Assembly: GCA_017614505.1 (NCBI GenBank)
Contig: JAGABT010000016.1
Span: 186,001 to 250,000, forward strand
Length of the DNA stretch: 64,000 nucleotides
Origin: Selenomonadaceae bacterium
GTDB lineage: Bacteria; Bacillota; Negativicutes; Selenomonadales; Selenomonadaceae
Direction of reading: 5' to 3'
The first letter of the stretch is position 1; the number at the start of each line of letters is the position of its first letter. Positions 44,093 through 53,679 of this stretch are shown here, in pieces. The notes beneath the pieces are model-generated. The model was given only the letters and a program-made list of their open reading frames with translations. It was not told the DNA's origin and did not search any database. A program made the translations under genes and the position numbers.

Positions 44093-45166
44093 ATGGCGAA
44101 TGAAATTCCAGCAGTATCAGTGATCGTTCCAATGTACAATGTTGAAGCTTATGTTGGCGAAATGCTTGAAAGCGTTTTGTGCCAGACGCTGGAGAATTTT
44201 GAACTGATTGTCGTGAATAACGGCTCTACCGACAAAAGTAGAGCTGTTGTTGAAAATTATCTGATGAGATTCGATGGGCGATTAAGTCTTATCAATCTTC
44301 CGGTTAATACAGGCAATCCTGCTTTTCCAAGAAACCACGGACTGGCGATGTCGCGTGGCAAGTATATTTACTTCATGGACAGCGACGACGTTATCACTCG
44401 GACTGCGCTCGAAGAAATGTACAACATCGCCGAAGCCAGCCAAGCAGAGGTTGTATATTTCCAAAATTATGGTATTTCGCATGGCGTTGGAGCGGAACTT
44501 TTGAGTAACATTCGCATTCAAGAGACACCTCTGGTCAAAGAGTTAACATTCCTTGCGAATGATTTGACCTATCGATTGAATTTGTATTTAAAATTCTGCT
44601 TTCAAGCGCCACCTTGGCTCAAGATTGCACGCAGGGATTTTTTGATTTCTAACGAGATATTTTTTCCGGCAATTCCTCACGAAGACAATCTTTGGACGCT
44701 CAAGCTGCTGTGTCTGGCGGAAAAATTCACCATTGCTCCAAATATTTGCTACATAAATCGTAAGAGGGAAGGCTCCGAAACCGCTCCGAGAGATGAATTT
44801 AGCAAGCAACTTCGCTATTCCATGGAGCGAACTGTTAAGGGAATGAGGGCGCTCGACGCTTTTATGGACGAGTTGGAATTTTTTAAGATTCACTCCGAAT
44901 TTCGGTACGCGATTCTGAATTTCTATACGACGATTGATTTAAATCGAACAGTTCAGCTTTTTAATAATTTTCCACCACACGTCATTTTTGAGAGTTTCAG
45001 AAACGTATTCGCAAACGACATGGGTGAAAATTCTGCGCTGATTTCCTACCTCGTCACAAACAGCGTCACGCTCATTCGTGAATTAATTGCAGCAAATCAG
45101 AGACGTGCCACTGTTCCTCCGCAGCCTGTAGTGCCTGGCGAGTCGTTCGATTTAAGGATGCAATAA
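44093..45166 (+). CDS. Family 2 glycosyltransferase, A+T-rich paralogue
   Basis: 357 residues, similar along its length to the preceding gene (AVSVIVPMYNVEAYVGEMLE; metal motif YFMDSDDVI), but the nucleotide motif reads VNNGSTDKS. The gene is A+T-rich compared with its neighbours, suggesting later acquisition or recombination. The ATG at 44093 has GAGGTG upstream, and the stop abuts hypF. Confidence 0.87.
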   Translation: MANEIPAVSVIVPMYNVEAYVGEMLESVLCQTLENFELIVVNNGSTDKSRAVVENYLMRFDGRLSLINLPVNTGNPAFPRNHGLAMSRGKYIYFMDSDDVITRTALEEMYNIAEASQAEVVYFQNYGISHGVGAELLSNIRIQETPLVKELTFLANDLTYRLNLYLKFCFQAPPWLKIARRDFLISNEIFFPAIPHEDNLWTLKLLCLAEKFTIAPNICYINRKREGSETAPRDEFSKQLRYSMERTVKGMRALDAFMDELEFFKIHSEFRYAILNFYTTIDLNRTVQLFNNFPPHVIFESFRNVFANDMGENSALISYLVTNSVTLIRELIAANQRRATVPPQPVVPGESFDLRMQ

Positions 45167-47392
45167 ATGATTTGGAACGTCAAAGTTTTCGGTATTGTGC
45201 AGGGCGTTGGTTTTCGACCGTTTATCAGTCGGCTTGCCAGCGCTTTTTCAATTTCCGGCAGCGTCGCCAATCGCGGTTCCTACGTTGAAATTTTCGCGCA
45301 GGGTGAAAATCTGGCTGAATTTGTGGCAGCTATCAGTAAGCAGGCGCCGGAGCGTTCCGCTATTTTGAAAGTTGACGTTACCGAAATTTCCGGCGCTGAA
45401 AATTTTACCGGCTTTGAGATTACCGAGAGCGTTCACGAGCGCGGGGACATTTTCGTTTCGCCGGACATTGCGATTTGCGAGAACTGCGCGGCTGAACTTT
45501 TTAATCCCAGCGACCGCCGCTACCTGCACCCGTTCATAAACTGCACCGCCTGCGGTCCGCGCCTCACGATTCTTAAGCACATGCCCTACGACCGCGAGCG
45601 CACTTCCATGAGCGATTTTCCAATGTGCGAAAGCTGCGCGGCGGAATATTTCAGCGCCGATTCGCGCAGGTTCGACGCCCAGCCCATTTGCTGCCACGAA
45701 TGCGGTCCAGAAATTTATCTGATTGGAAGTTCCGAACGCGGCGGCGAGGCGATTCGCTCTGCCAGAAAAATTCTAGCGGCGGGCGGTATCGTGGCTGTCA
45801 AGGGACTCGGCGGCTTCCACCTTGCCTGCGACGCCAGAAATTTCGACGCCGTTCAGCGCCTGCGCGAAAACAAATTCCGTCCGGCTAAGCCCTTCGCCGT
45901 CATGTTCAAAAATCTCGCCGCCGTCCAGCGCGAATGCATTTTGACTTCCGCTCATAAAACTTTCCTCGACAGCCCGCAGAAACCTATCGTCCTGCTCGAA
46001 AAAAATCCCGCCGGTACCATTGCTGAAAACGTTGCGCCGGAAATTAACCGCCTCGGCGCGCTGCTGCCCTATACGCCGGTTCACCTGCTGCTTTTCGGCT
46101 ATCCTGACGCGCTGGAACATTTTCCTGACGCGCTTGTTATGACGAGCGGCAACCCCAGCGGCGTTCCTATCGCCATTACCGACGCTGACGCGCAGGATCT
46201 GCCCTGCGACGCAATTCTTTCCAACAACAGGGAAATTCTGCTGCGCGCCGACGATTCGGTTATGGATTTCGTGAACGACACGCCGTCGATGATTCGCAGG
46301 AGCCGCGGTTATGCGCCGCTTCCGATTTTCTATGACGGCAAGAAAAATAAGCCCGCGCTTGCGATTGGCGGCGAGCTCAAAAACACTTTCTGCCTGGCGA
46401 AAAATAATCTGCTGTACGCCTCCCCGTACATTGGCGATGTCAGCGATTTGCGGACGGTCGAAGTGCTTAAAAATTCTATCCGCCGCATGAGCGACCTGCT
46501 GGAAATTCAGCCGGAAATTGTCGCCTGCGATTTGCACCCGCGCTATCAGACAACCAAACTCGCCGAGGAATTTAATCTGCCGGTCGTGAAAGTTCAGCAC
46601 CACTACGCGCACATTCTCAGCTGCGTGGCGGAAAATAATTTTCACGGCGAGGTTATCGGCGTGGCGTTCGACGGCACCGGCTACGGCGACGACGGTACGA
46701 TTTGGGGCGGCGAATTTTTTATCTGCGACGCCAGAAGTTACCGGCGCGTCGGTCACATTGCAAAATTTGTGCAGGCGGGCGGCGATAAATCCGCGCGCGA
46801 AGGCTGGCGAATTGCTCTGGCGATGGCTGATATTTCCAGCGCGAAAACTTTAAACCTTGCCAGCGATAAAAATCTGGACGCGGCGGCTTTCCTGCTGAAA
46901 AATAATCTGAACTGCGTCACGTCCACGAGCTGCGGGCGCCTCTTCGACGCAGTGAGCGCGATTCTCGGTATCTGCAAAAGTTCCAGCTACGAAGGCGAGG
47001 CGGCTATGAAACTTCAGACCGTGGCTGAAAATTCCGCGGCGAAAATCAGCTGGCAGTTTGAAATTGGCGCGGATTTGATTCTGCCGACAGATAAACTGTT
47101 CGCTGAAATTTTATCACGCAGGCTTGAGGGCGGCGATACCGGCGGGCTGGCAAGATTTTTCCACGAAAGTCTGGCTGAAATGACGGCGCAGGCGTGCGAA
47201 ATTCTCAGTGCGCGTACAAAAATAAAAACCGTCGCACTGAGCGGCGGCGTGTTCCAAAATTCCCTGCTGACTGCCTTAACCATTGACAAGCTCAACCGGC
47301 GCGGCTTGAACGTCCTGCGTCACAAATTTATTCCAGCCAATGACGGCGGACTTTGCATTGGGCAGGCGCTAAAAGCGCAGAGTTGCCTTTAG
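45167..47392 (+). CDS. hypF: Carbamoyltransferase HypF
   Basis: Makes the thiocarbamate precursor of the cyanide ligands of [NiFe] hydrogenases from carbamoyl phosphate, passing it to HypE. 741 residues (E. coli 750) in standard order: acylphosphatase domain (about 1-90; VFGIVQGVGFRPFISRLA), two zinc clusters (CENCAAELF...CTACGP; CESCAAEYF...CCHECGP), a YrdC-like domain (about 185-375) and a Kae1-like domain with KVQHHYAHILSC and VAFDGTGYGDDG. The other hyp genes are not in the window. Its 3' end overlaps the convergent MsrA-like gene by 24 bp. Confidence 0.97.
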   Translation: MIWNVKVFGIVQGVGFRPFISRLASAFSISGSVANRGSYVEIFAQGENLAEFVAAISKQAPERSAILKVDVTEISGAENFTGFEITESVHERGDIFVSPDIAICENCAAELFNPSDRRYLHPFINCTACGPRLTILKHMPYDRERTSMSDFPMCESCAAEYFSADSRRFDAQPICCHECGPEIYLIGSSERGGEAIRSARKILAAGGIVAVKGLGGFHLACDARNFDAVQRLRENKFRPAKPFAVMFKNLAAVQRECILTSAHKTFLDSPQKPIVLLEKNPAGTIAENVAPEINRLGALLPYTPVHLLLFGYPDALEHFPDALVMTSGNPSGVPIAITDADAQDLPCDAILSNNREILLRADDSVMDFVNDTPSMIRRSRGYAPLPIFYDGKKNKPALAIGGELKNTFCLAKNNLLYASPYIGDVSDLRTVEVLKNSIRRMSDLLEIQPEIVACDLHPRYQTTKLAEEFNLPVVKVQHHYAHILSCVAENNFHGEVIGVAFDGTGYGDDGTIWGGEFFICDARSYRRVGHIAKFVQAGGDKSAREGWRIALAMADISSAKTLNLASDKNLDAAAFLLKNNLNCVTSTSCGRLFDAVSAILGICKSSSYEGEAAMKLQTVAENSAAKISWQFEIGADLILPTDKLFAEILSRRLEGGDTGGLARFFHESLAEMTAQACEILSARTKIKTVALSGGVFQNSLLTALTIDKLNRRGLNVLRHKFIPANDGGLCIGQALKAQSCL

Positions 47393-47902
47393 CTTTTTGA
47401 AGTCGATGTCGGTTTTAGCGTCGGGATTTTTCTTGAGGAAGTGCTGGTCAGATTCTGGCGCGGCGGTAAAATTTTTCAGCCGACCGGCGGCGGCGTAGCA
47501 TTTCCGCGCGAATTTCTGATTCAGCGTGGTATCGTTGACTGTAATGCAGGCGGTGGTTGCGAGCGGCTGCTTGCCGCGATTGGCGATAAAGTTCAGGTGC
47601 ATTTCAACCTGCGGCTCGTCCTCGCCGGTCGCGTAGTAGACGCCCAGATTATTTTCGCTGTAGGGATTCAGCACGTTGAACAGCACGTCCATAAGCGTTG
47701 ACAAATCGATTTTCTTGGGATTGAAAGTGACTTCGACGCCGGAAATATTTTCGAGTTCGCGCGGCTCAGGGTTGACGTAACTGCGAACGTTGCGCGCGCT
47801 GATAGCTCCGGCGGTGACGTTCGTGACGCCAGGAACATCGCTGAAAAGTTCCTGCAGCTCGCTGAAATCGCCGCCGCTGAAATAAATTTTCTTCGTGTAC
47901 AA
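47369..47902 (-). CDS. MsrA-like protein without catalytic cysteine
   Basis: 177 residues aligning with peptide methionine sulfoxide reductase A (KKIYFSGGDFSELQELFSDV, PGVTNVTAGA, GVEVTFNPKKIDLSTLMDVL, QHFLKKNP). The catalytic GCFWG is replaced by GGDFS, so the essential Cys and the following Trp are missing. It is unlikely to reduce methionine sulfoxide; it may be a binding or regulatory protein, or a decaying gene under relaxed selection. The frame is open and has a ribosome site, 9 bp after meaB. Confidence 0.8.
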   Translation of the reverse strand: MYTKKIYFSGGDFSELQELFSDVPGVTNVTAGAISARNVRSYVNPEPRELENISGVEVTFNPKKIDLSTLMDVLFNVLNPYSENNLGVYYATGEDEPQVEMHLNFIANRGKQPLATTACITVNDTTLNQKFARKCYAAAGRLKNFTAAPESDQHFLKKNPDAKTDIDFKKLKATLRF

Positions 47903-47911
47903 TTCATCACC

Positions 47912-49060
47912 TCAATGCTCGGTGAACAGGTCAACCTGCCGCTCGGCGGCGCGCTTCACGTCGAACATTTTGATAAGCTCAGCAACCGCCTGCGTCGGTG
48001 AAATTACGCCGCTCAAAACCGCTTCGCGAATTTCCGGCATTCTGCCCGTGATAACCGCGTCTTCAAAAAACAGATTGTGCAGGTGCTCATCAATCATGGC
48101 GTGCATCCAGTCGAGGAGCTGCCCGTCACGGCGCCGCTGGAATACGCCGCTGGCAGTCGTCATCTTCTTGAAAATCTGAATGACTTCCCAGAGTTCGGGC
48201 AGACCAGTTTTCTCGACGGCGCTGGCAAGGTAAGCGTGAGTCGGCCAGCCTTCGGTTGCGGGGCGGATAAATTCAATCATGCGTTCATATTCGCCGCGCG
48301 CAACCTTCGCACGGACAAGATTATCGCCGTCCGCCTTGTTGATGACAATCGCGTCCGCCAGCTCCATAATGCCTTTTTTAATCCCCTGCAAATCGTCACC
48401 GGCTCCGGTCAGCACTACCAGCATGAAAAAATCCACCATCGAACGCACAGTAGTTTCAGACTGCCCGACGCCAACCGTTTCGATAATAATCACGTCGTAG
48501 CCAGCCGCCTCGCACATCAGCATAGTCTCACGGCTTTTTCGTGCGACGCCGCCCAAAGTTCCGCCAGCCGGACTGGGACGAATAAAAGCTTCCACGCGGC
48601 GGCTCAAAGTTCCCATTCGCGTCTTATCGCCGAGGATTGAACCTTTCGTAACCGAGCTCGTCGGATCAATCGTCAGCACGGCGACTTTGTGTCCCGCGTC
48701 GCAAAGCATATTCCCGAACGATTCAATCATCGTGGACTTACCCGCGCCAGGCACGCCGGTAATTCCAATGCGCAGAGCCTTGCCGGTACGCGGCAAAAGA
48801 CGCTGAAGAACGCGCTGAGCTTTGGCAAAATGTTTCGGGCTGTTGCTTTCAATCAAAGTTATCGCGCGGGACAAAATCGTCCTGTCGCCGCGAGTTACGC
48901 CGTCAACCAGTTCATCTTCAGTCAAAGCCGCGCGCCGCTTGAACTGGTAATTCGGATTGAGATTGCCGACGGTCGTATCCTTAATGCCTTCGATACCGCT
49001 CATGACGGCGGATTGATTCGAGACCGCCCATTCCGGCGTTGTCGTTGTGTATTTCGCCAC
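47912..49060 (-). CDS. meaB: Methylmalonyl-CoA mutase-associated GTPase MeaB
   Basis: G3E-type GTPase chaperone that gates delivery of adenosylcobalamin to methylmalonyl-CoA mutase and protects the enzyme from inactivation. 382 residues with P-loop (GITGVPGAGKSTMI), a switch region (TIDPTSSVTKGSILGDKTRM) and NKAD-type base motif (VINKADGDN). The GTG start follows GAGGAG. It is downstream of mutA-mutB, matching its partner. Confidence 0.95.
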   Translation of the reverse strand: MAKYTTTTPEWAVSNQSAVMSGIEGIKDTTVGNLNPNYQFKRRAALTEDELVDGVTRGDRTILSRAITLIESNSPKHFAKAQRVLQRLLPRTGKALRIGITGVPGAGKSTMIESFGNMLCDAGHKVAVLTIDPTSSVTKGSILGDKTRMGTLSRRVEAFIRPSPAGGTLGGVARKSRETMLMCEAAGYDVIIIETVGVGQSETTVRSMVDFFMLVVLTGAGDDLQGIKKGIMELADAIVINKADGDNLVRAKVARGEYERMIEFIRPATEGWPTHAYLASAVEKTGLPELWEVIQIFKKMTTASGVFQRRRDGQLLDWMHAMIDEHLHNLFFEDAVITGRMPEIREAVLSGVISPTQAVAELIKMFDVKRAAERQVDLFTEH

Positions 49061-49108
49061 AAAATCACTCTCCTCAAAAAAAATGCCGCGCCCGAAAATT
49101 CTCGCTAC

Positions 49109-49137
49109 ATTATAACGAAAAAGTTCAAACGCGGCAA
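49109..49137 (-). promoter_or_regulatory. Promoter of meaB
   Basis: On the minus strand: TTGCCG (49132-49137), 17-bp spacer, TATAAT (49109-49114), between mutB and meaB. It lies inside the loop of an inverted repeat TGCCGCG/CGCGGCA whose right arm is followed by T8. Confidence 0.6.
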
Positions 49138-49156
49138 CAGCGGAAAAATTTTTAAA

Positions 49157-51355
49157 TCAGCCAGCTTCTTCTTCCTTAGCGCGGTCGATGAGCAGATTCA
49201 GCAGCTTAACGCCGGCTTCGGGAATGTTGGTGCCAGGGGCGAAAATCGCAACGGCGCCGCTCTTGTACAGGTGGTCGTAGTCTTGAACGGGGATAACGCC
49301 GCCAATGGCAACCATAATATCTTCGCGACCGAGCTTTTTGAGTTCGTCGACGAGTTCCGGCAGCAGCGTGTTATGACCGGCAGCGAGCGAGCTGAAACCA
49401 ATCATGTGGACATCGTTGTCAACGGCGTCCTGCGCAGTTTCGGCGGGCGTCTGGAAGAGCGGTCCCACGTCAACGTCCCAGCCCATATCAGCGAAGCTGG
49501 AGGCGATAACTTTCTGCCCGCGATCGTGCCCGTCCTGCCCAATCTTAGCGACGAAAATTCTCGGACGGCGCCCAGTGAGTTTTTCAAATTCGTCAGCGAG
49601 CTTGCGAGCCTTGTCAAGTTCAGTCTGGTCGCCAAATTCGCTGGAATATACGCCGGAAATCGTGTGAATCGTCGCCTGGTATCTGCCGGAAACTTTTTCA
49701 ACGGCGTCAGAAATTTCGCCGAGGGACGCGCGGACGCGAGCGGCTTCGACAGCGCATTCAAGCAGGTTGCCGTTGTCACGGGATTCAGCGGCTTTCGTGA
49801 TAGCTTCAAGCGCGGCGCGAACGTCGTCTTCGTTGCGTTCAGCGCGAAGTTTGTTAAGGCGTTCAACCTGCGCGTTGCGGACGGCGGTGTTGTCGACGGC
49901 GAGAATTTCCAGCGGGTCTTCGTGGTCGAGGCGGAATTTATTCAAGCCGACAATCGTCTCGTTGTTGGAGTCGATACGCGCCTGACGGCGGGCAGCGGCT
50001 TCCTCAATGCGCATCTTGGGCAATCCCGTTGGAATCGCCTTTGACATGCCGCCCATCGACTCTATCTCCTGAATATGAGCCCACGCGCGGCGAATAATTT
50101 CGTTGGTAAGCGCTTCTAAGTAGTAGCTTCCGCCCCATGGATCTATTATCTTGCAAGTAGCAGTTTCGTCCTGAATGTAAAGTTGCGTGTTACGTGCGAT
50201 ACGGGCGCTGAAGTCCGTCGGCAGGGCGATAGCTTCATCAAGGGCGTTGGTGTGCAGAGATTGCGTGTGACCGAGTGCCGCGCCCATAGCTTCCATGGCA
50301 GTGCGGGCGACGTTGTTGAACGGATCCTGCGCAGTAAGCGACCAGCCGGAAGTCTGGCAGTGCGTGCGCAGAGCCATGGATTTAGCCTGCGTGCCGCCCA
50401 TCTGCTTGACAATCTTAGCCCAAAGAACGCGAGCCGCGCGCATTTTCGCAACTTCCATGAAATAATTCTTGCCAATCGCCCAGAAGAAACTCAGGCGCTT
50501 AGCGAAGGCGTCAACCTTCAGACCGGCGTTGATACCCGTGCGAATGTACTCAAGCCCGTCCGCCAGCGTGTAGCCGAGCTCAATGTCAGCGGGCGCGCCA
50601 GCCTCCTGCATATGGTAGCCGCTAATCGAAATCGAGTTGAACTTAGGCATATACTTTGTGGTATACTCGAATGTATCGCCAATGATTCTCATGCTCATTT
50701 CCGGCGGGTAAATATAAGTATTGCGTACCATAAACTCCTTAAGTATATCATTTTGGATAGTTCCGGTAAGGATTGACTTGTCGACGCCCTGTTCAATACC
50801 GCTCTGGATATAAAAAGCGAGTATAGGAAGAACGGCGCCGTTCATGGTCATGGAAACGGACATCTGGTCGAGCGGAATGCCGCTGAAGAGAATGTTCATA
50901 TCGAGCATTGAGCAGACGGAAACGCCAGCCTTGCCGACGTCGCCGAAAACGCGCGGATTGTCAGCGTCGTAGCCGCGGTGCGTCGGCAGGTCGAAGGCAA
51001 TGGACAAACCTTTCTGACCGGCGGCGAGGTTGCGGCGGTAGAAGGCGTTGGATTCTTCAGCGGTCGAGAAACCGGCGTACTGGCGGACAGTCCACGGGCG
51101 GAAAACGTACATTGTCGAATAGGGACCGCGCAGGAAAGGCGGAATGCCGCTGACGAAATCGAGGTGGTTCATGTGCGCGTATTCGTCGTGGCTGTAGAGC
51201 GGCTTAACCGGCACGTGCTCCATCGTGCGTTCGATCAGGCTGTCGTAATTGGCGGCGGCAGCCTTTTCAAATTCAGCTTTCCACGCCGCTTCGTCAACCG
51301 GCGGCGCGTCGCTGAGATTTATCTGCGTGAAATCGGGATTTTTATATTCAGCCAT
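49157..51355 (-). CDS. mutB: Methylmalonyl-CoA mutase large subunit
   Basis: Interconverts succinyl-CoA and (R)-methylmalonyl-CoA through an adenosylcobalamin radical. 732 residues: a TIM-barrel substrate domain (about 1-590; [28 protein letters not shown]-like region [16 protein letters not shown]) and a C-terminal B12-binding domain with the cobalt-ligand motif DGHDRGQKV, followed by [16 protein letters not shown]. It overlaps mutA by 1 bp (TAATG). Such two-subunit enzymes run the propionate-forming succinate pathway. Confidence 0.97.
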   Translation of the reverse strand: MAEYKNPDFTQINLSDAPPVDEAAWKAEFEKAAAANYDSLIERTMEHVPVKPLYSHDEYAHMNHLDFVSGIPPFLRGPYSTMYVFRPWTVRQYAGFSTAEESNAFYRRNLAAGQKGLSIAFDLPTHRGYDADNPRVFGDVGKAGVSVCSMLDMNILFSGIPLDQMSVSMTMNGAVLPILAFYIQSGIEQGVDKSILTGTIQNDILKEFMVRNTYIYPPEMSMRIIGDTFEYTTKYMPKFNSISISGYHMQEAGAPADIELGYTLADGLEYIRTGINAGLKVDAFAKRLSFFWAIGKNYFMEVAKMRAARVLWAKIVKQMGGTQAKSMALRTHCQTSGWSLTAQDPFNNVARTAMEAMGAALGHTQSLHTNALDEAIALPTDFSARIARNTQLYIQDETATCKIIDPWGGSYYLEALTNEIIRRAWAHIQEIESMGGMSKAIPTGLPKMRIEEAAARRQARIDSNNETIVGLNKFRLDHEDPLEILAVDNTAVRNAQVERLNKLRAERNEDDVRAALEAITKAAESRDNGNLLECAVEAARVRASLGEISDAVEKVSGRYQATIHTISGVYSSEFGDQTELDKARKLADEFEKLTGRRPRIFVAKIGQDGHDRGQKVIASSFADMGWDVDVGPLFQTPAETAQDAVDNDVHMIGFSSLAAGHNTLLPELVDELKKLGREDIMVAIGGVIPVQDYDHLYKSGAVAIFAPGTNIPEAGVKLLNLLIDRAKEEEAG

Positions 51356-53508
51356 TACGCAATCATTCCTTTCTTTTTCTGCATCGCCGTCAGAGTCTGG
51401 TAGCAGTTCGAGCGAATGTTGATATAATCATCAATGCCCGCCGCCTTGTAGGTTTCAACGAGTTCAGCGGGCGCCGTACCGGCAAGGTAAACCGTGGCGT
51501 TGGGCAGGACTTCATGAAGTTTCGGCGCCAGCGCGGGAACAATTTCAGGATAAGTGGCGTCGGTCGAGCAAATAACAACTGCGTCCGCGCCGGAATTTTT
51601 CGCCGCCTCAGCCGCCGCCTCGACGCTCTCAAAGCCGTTGTTGCCGAGGACTTCAAATGCGCCGACCTGTAAAAAGCCGGTAGTAAAGTCAGCGCGGGCC
51701 TTATGCTGCGGGATCGGACCCATATTGGCAAGGAAAATTTTGACGTTATCGCCTTTCTCCGCCTTGAATTTTTCAGTAGCTTCGCGCAGGGCTTCAAATT
51801 TTTCGCTCCAGCGGTGAACGCCGATAGTCTTAACAGTTTCGGATTCTCCGGTACCGAGCGCCGCGCGAATTTCAGCGATAGTAGCGCCAGCCGCCGCCGC
51901 GTCGATAACCTTAGCGAAATTGTTCGCGTCAACCTTCGCCAGCGCGTCTTTGGAATTTACGCCAGCGAGGAATTTTTCAATGTCAGCCGTGCGGGCTTTT
52001 TTATTTTCAGCGAAATCTTCAGCGCGCGGGTCGAGGCGTTCCTCCAGCATATTGGCGTACATGTTGTTGCCGACGATTCTGTCACGGCGGGAGGCGATAG
52101 CCTTGAATCTGTCAGCGAGAATTTTGGCAATTTCGTCCTGCGGATAGCCTTCCTTGAGCGCGGCGACGATACCGCCCTTGCCTTCGATAAGCTGGAACTC
52201 CGCCCAGATTTTTTCCTTGATTTGCTTAGTGAGAGTTTCAACAGCCCAGCTGCCACCGGCGGGGTCGATTGGCTGCATAAGCCCGAATTCTTCCTGCAGG
52301 ATAATCTGCATGTTGCGGGCAATGCGGCGGCTGAACTCGTCGCCCTTGCGAACAGGTTCGTCGAACGGCGCATTTTCGTAGGATTCGAGCCCGCCGACAA
52401 CCGCGCTGAAAAGCTGCGTGGTGCCGCGCAGAAGATTAACGTAAGGGTCGTAAACCGTTTTGAAGAAAGACGCGGGGCGCGCCGTCAGGTGAATGTGCTG
52501 GACGCTCTCGCTGCCGCCGAACGCCTTGACAATTTCAGCCCAAATCGGACGAATCGCGCGGAGTTTCGCAATCTGCATGAAGAAATTCGCGCCAATGGAA
52601 ACGCCGAACTGAATCTGTTCAGCCGCCTCGTCAATCGTCAAGCCCCGCTTGAGCATTTCGCGAATGTAGGTGACAGCCGCCGCCAGACTGTAGGCAAGTT
52701 CCTGCACGTCATTGGAGCCGCCGTTGCTGAAAACGTCGCTGTTCACGAAGACAGTCTTGAGCTCCGGCGCATTTTTAACCGCCCACTTCGCAACTGCCGC
52801 CATTTCGTCATAGAGTTTATCCAGCGGCTGATTGAGTTTGCCATTAGACGCAAGCTCAGCGATTGGATTGGCTCCGACGAAGCCGCGCAGTTTGCTGACA
52901 TCTTTGACAGCCGCCGCAATCAGCGCGAGGATTGGCGCAGAACTTTCACCGGCGTAAACGTACAGCGGGTACTTGTCAAGTTTCAAGCCGTTAAGCAAAG
53001 TTTCAACGTCGCCGAGAGTCGTGAGGCTGACGCCGCCGCAGCCAGGTCTTTCGCATTCGCGGGCGTCTTTAGCCTTCTTAGTCGCGCAGTCCAGCTTGAC
53101 GTGGTAAATCGTCGAGCCCTTGTCAATTTCGTGCTTGAGGAGTTCGTTGTTTTCGGCGGGGAAAGTTTCGTCGCAAGCCTGCGCGATACCCCAAGGCGCG
53201 TTGACGTAGCCTTTAGCCGTCGCGCCGCGCAGATAATCGCCAGCGCCAGGGTAAGAATTTTTCGGCTGAATCGGCTCGGTGTCGGCGTGGAAGTACATCG
53301 GATCGAACGTGATGCCTTCGTAGGTTTTCGTGTACATCTTTTTCTCGAAAGGCGCGCCTTTGAGCAGCTCAATGCAAGCCTCTTTCCAGGCGTCGTAGCT
53401 GGGAATTTCAAATTCGTCCAGCGGCACTTCGGGGAAATCGGTTTGCGATTCGGCTTTTTTGATTATCGCCTGCAAATCCAGCTCTGCAGATTTTTTTTCA
53501 TCGCTCAT
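51355..53508 (-). CDS. mutA: Methylmalonyl-CoA mutase small subunit
   Basis: 717 residues homologous to the large subunit. It keeps the barrel fold ([40 protein letters not shown]) but in the C-terminal B12-like domain the cobalt-ligand motif DxHxxG is lost ([14 protein letters not shown] at that position), as in the non-catalytic subunit of Propionibacterium. The ATG at 53508 ([10 protein letters not shown]) follows AAGGAG; an ATG 4 nt earlier in another frame is not used. Confidence 0.96.
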   Translation of the reverse strand: MSDEKKSAELDLQAIIKKAESQTDFPEVPLDEFEIPSYDAWKEACIELLKGAPFEKKMYTKTYEGITFDPMYFHADTEPIQPKNSYPGAGDYLRGATAKGYVNAPWGIAQACDETFPAENNELLKHEIDKGSTIYHVKLDCATKKAKDARECERPGCGGVSLTTLGDVETLLNGLKLDKYPLYVYAGESSAPILALIAAAVKDVSKLRGFVGANPIAELASNGKLNQPLDKLYDEMAAVAKWAVKNAPELKTVFVNSDVFSNGGSNDVQELAYSLAAAVTYIREMLKRGLTIDEAAEQIQFGVSIGANFFMQIAKLRAIRPIWAEIVKAFGGSESVQHIHLTARPASFFKTVYDPYVNLLRGTTQLFSAVVGGLESYENAPFDEPVRKGDEFSRRIARNMQIILQEEFGLMQPIDPAGGSWAVETLTKQIKEKIWAEFQLIEGKGGIVAALKEGYPQDEIAKILADRFKAIASRRDRIVGNNMYANMLEERLDPRAEDFAENKKARTADIEKFLAGVNSKDALAKVDANNFAKVIDAAAAGATIAEIRAALGTGESETVKTIGVHRWSEKFEALREATEKFKAEKGDNVKIFLANMGPIPQHKARADFTTGFLQVGAFEVLGNNGFESVEAAAEAAKNSGADAVVICSTDATYPEIVPALAPKLHEVLPNATVYLAGTAPAELVETYKAAGIDDYINIRSNCYQTLTAMQKKKGMIA

Positions 53509-53552
53509 ACATGTTGTCTCCTTTACAAATTTTTTTACATTGCCTGCAGTCA

Positions 53553-53581
53553 ATATTAGCGCTATTTTTCTGCAAAGTCAA
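53553..53581 (-). promoter_or_regulatory. Promoter of mutA-mutB
   Basis: On the minus strand: TTGACT (53576-53581), 17-bp spacer, TAATAT (53553-53558), 44 bp before the mutA ATG. Confidence 0.7.
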
Positions 53582-53613
53582 CGCCGCCGCAAAAAATTTC
53601 ATTACGCTGAACT

Positions 53614-53642
53614 TTGACATTACCAATTTTGCGTGGTACGAT
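53614..53642 (+). promoter_or_regulatory. Promoter of the NCS2 permease
   Basis: TTGACA (53614-53619), 17-bp spacer, TACGAT (53637-53642), 37 bp before the ATG at 53680. It is divergent from the mutA promoter. Confidence 0.6.
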
Positions 53643-53679
53643 ACCGCCGCTTGAAAATTTTTTATGATTGGAGATTATA

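Noticed and set aside
48689-50044. Open frame antisense to meaB and mutB
   Set aside because: Crosses a promoter and two real genes; no start signal and no family resemblance.
51703-53559. Long open frame (618 codons) antisense to mutA
   Set aside because: It is a mirror of the biased codon use in mutA, has no ribosome site or recognisable family, and mutA is certain.
53509-53679. Purine riboswitch upstream of the NCS2 permease
   Set aside because: The 37-bp leader after the promoter is too short and the aptamer core is not seen.
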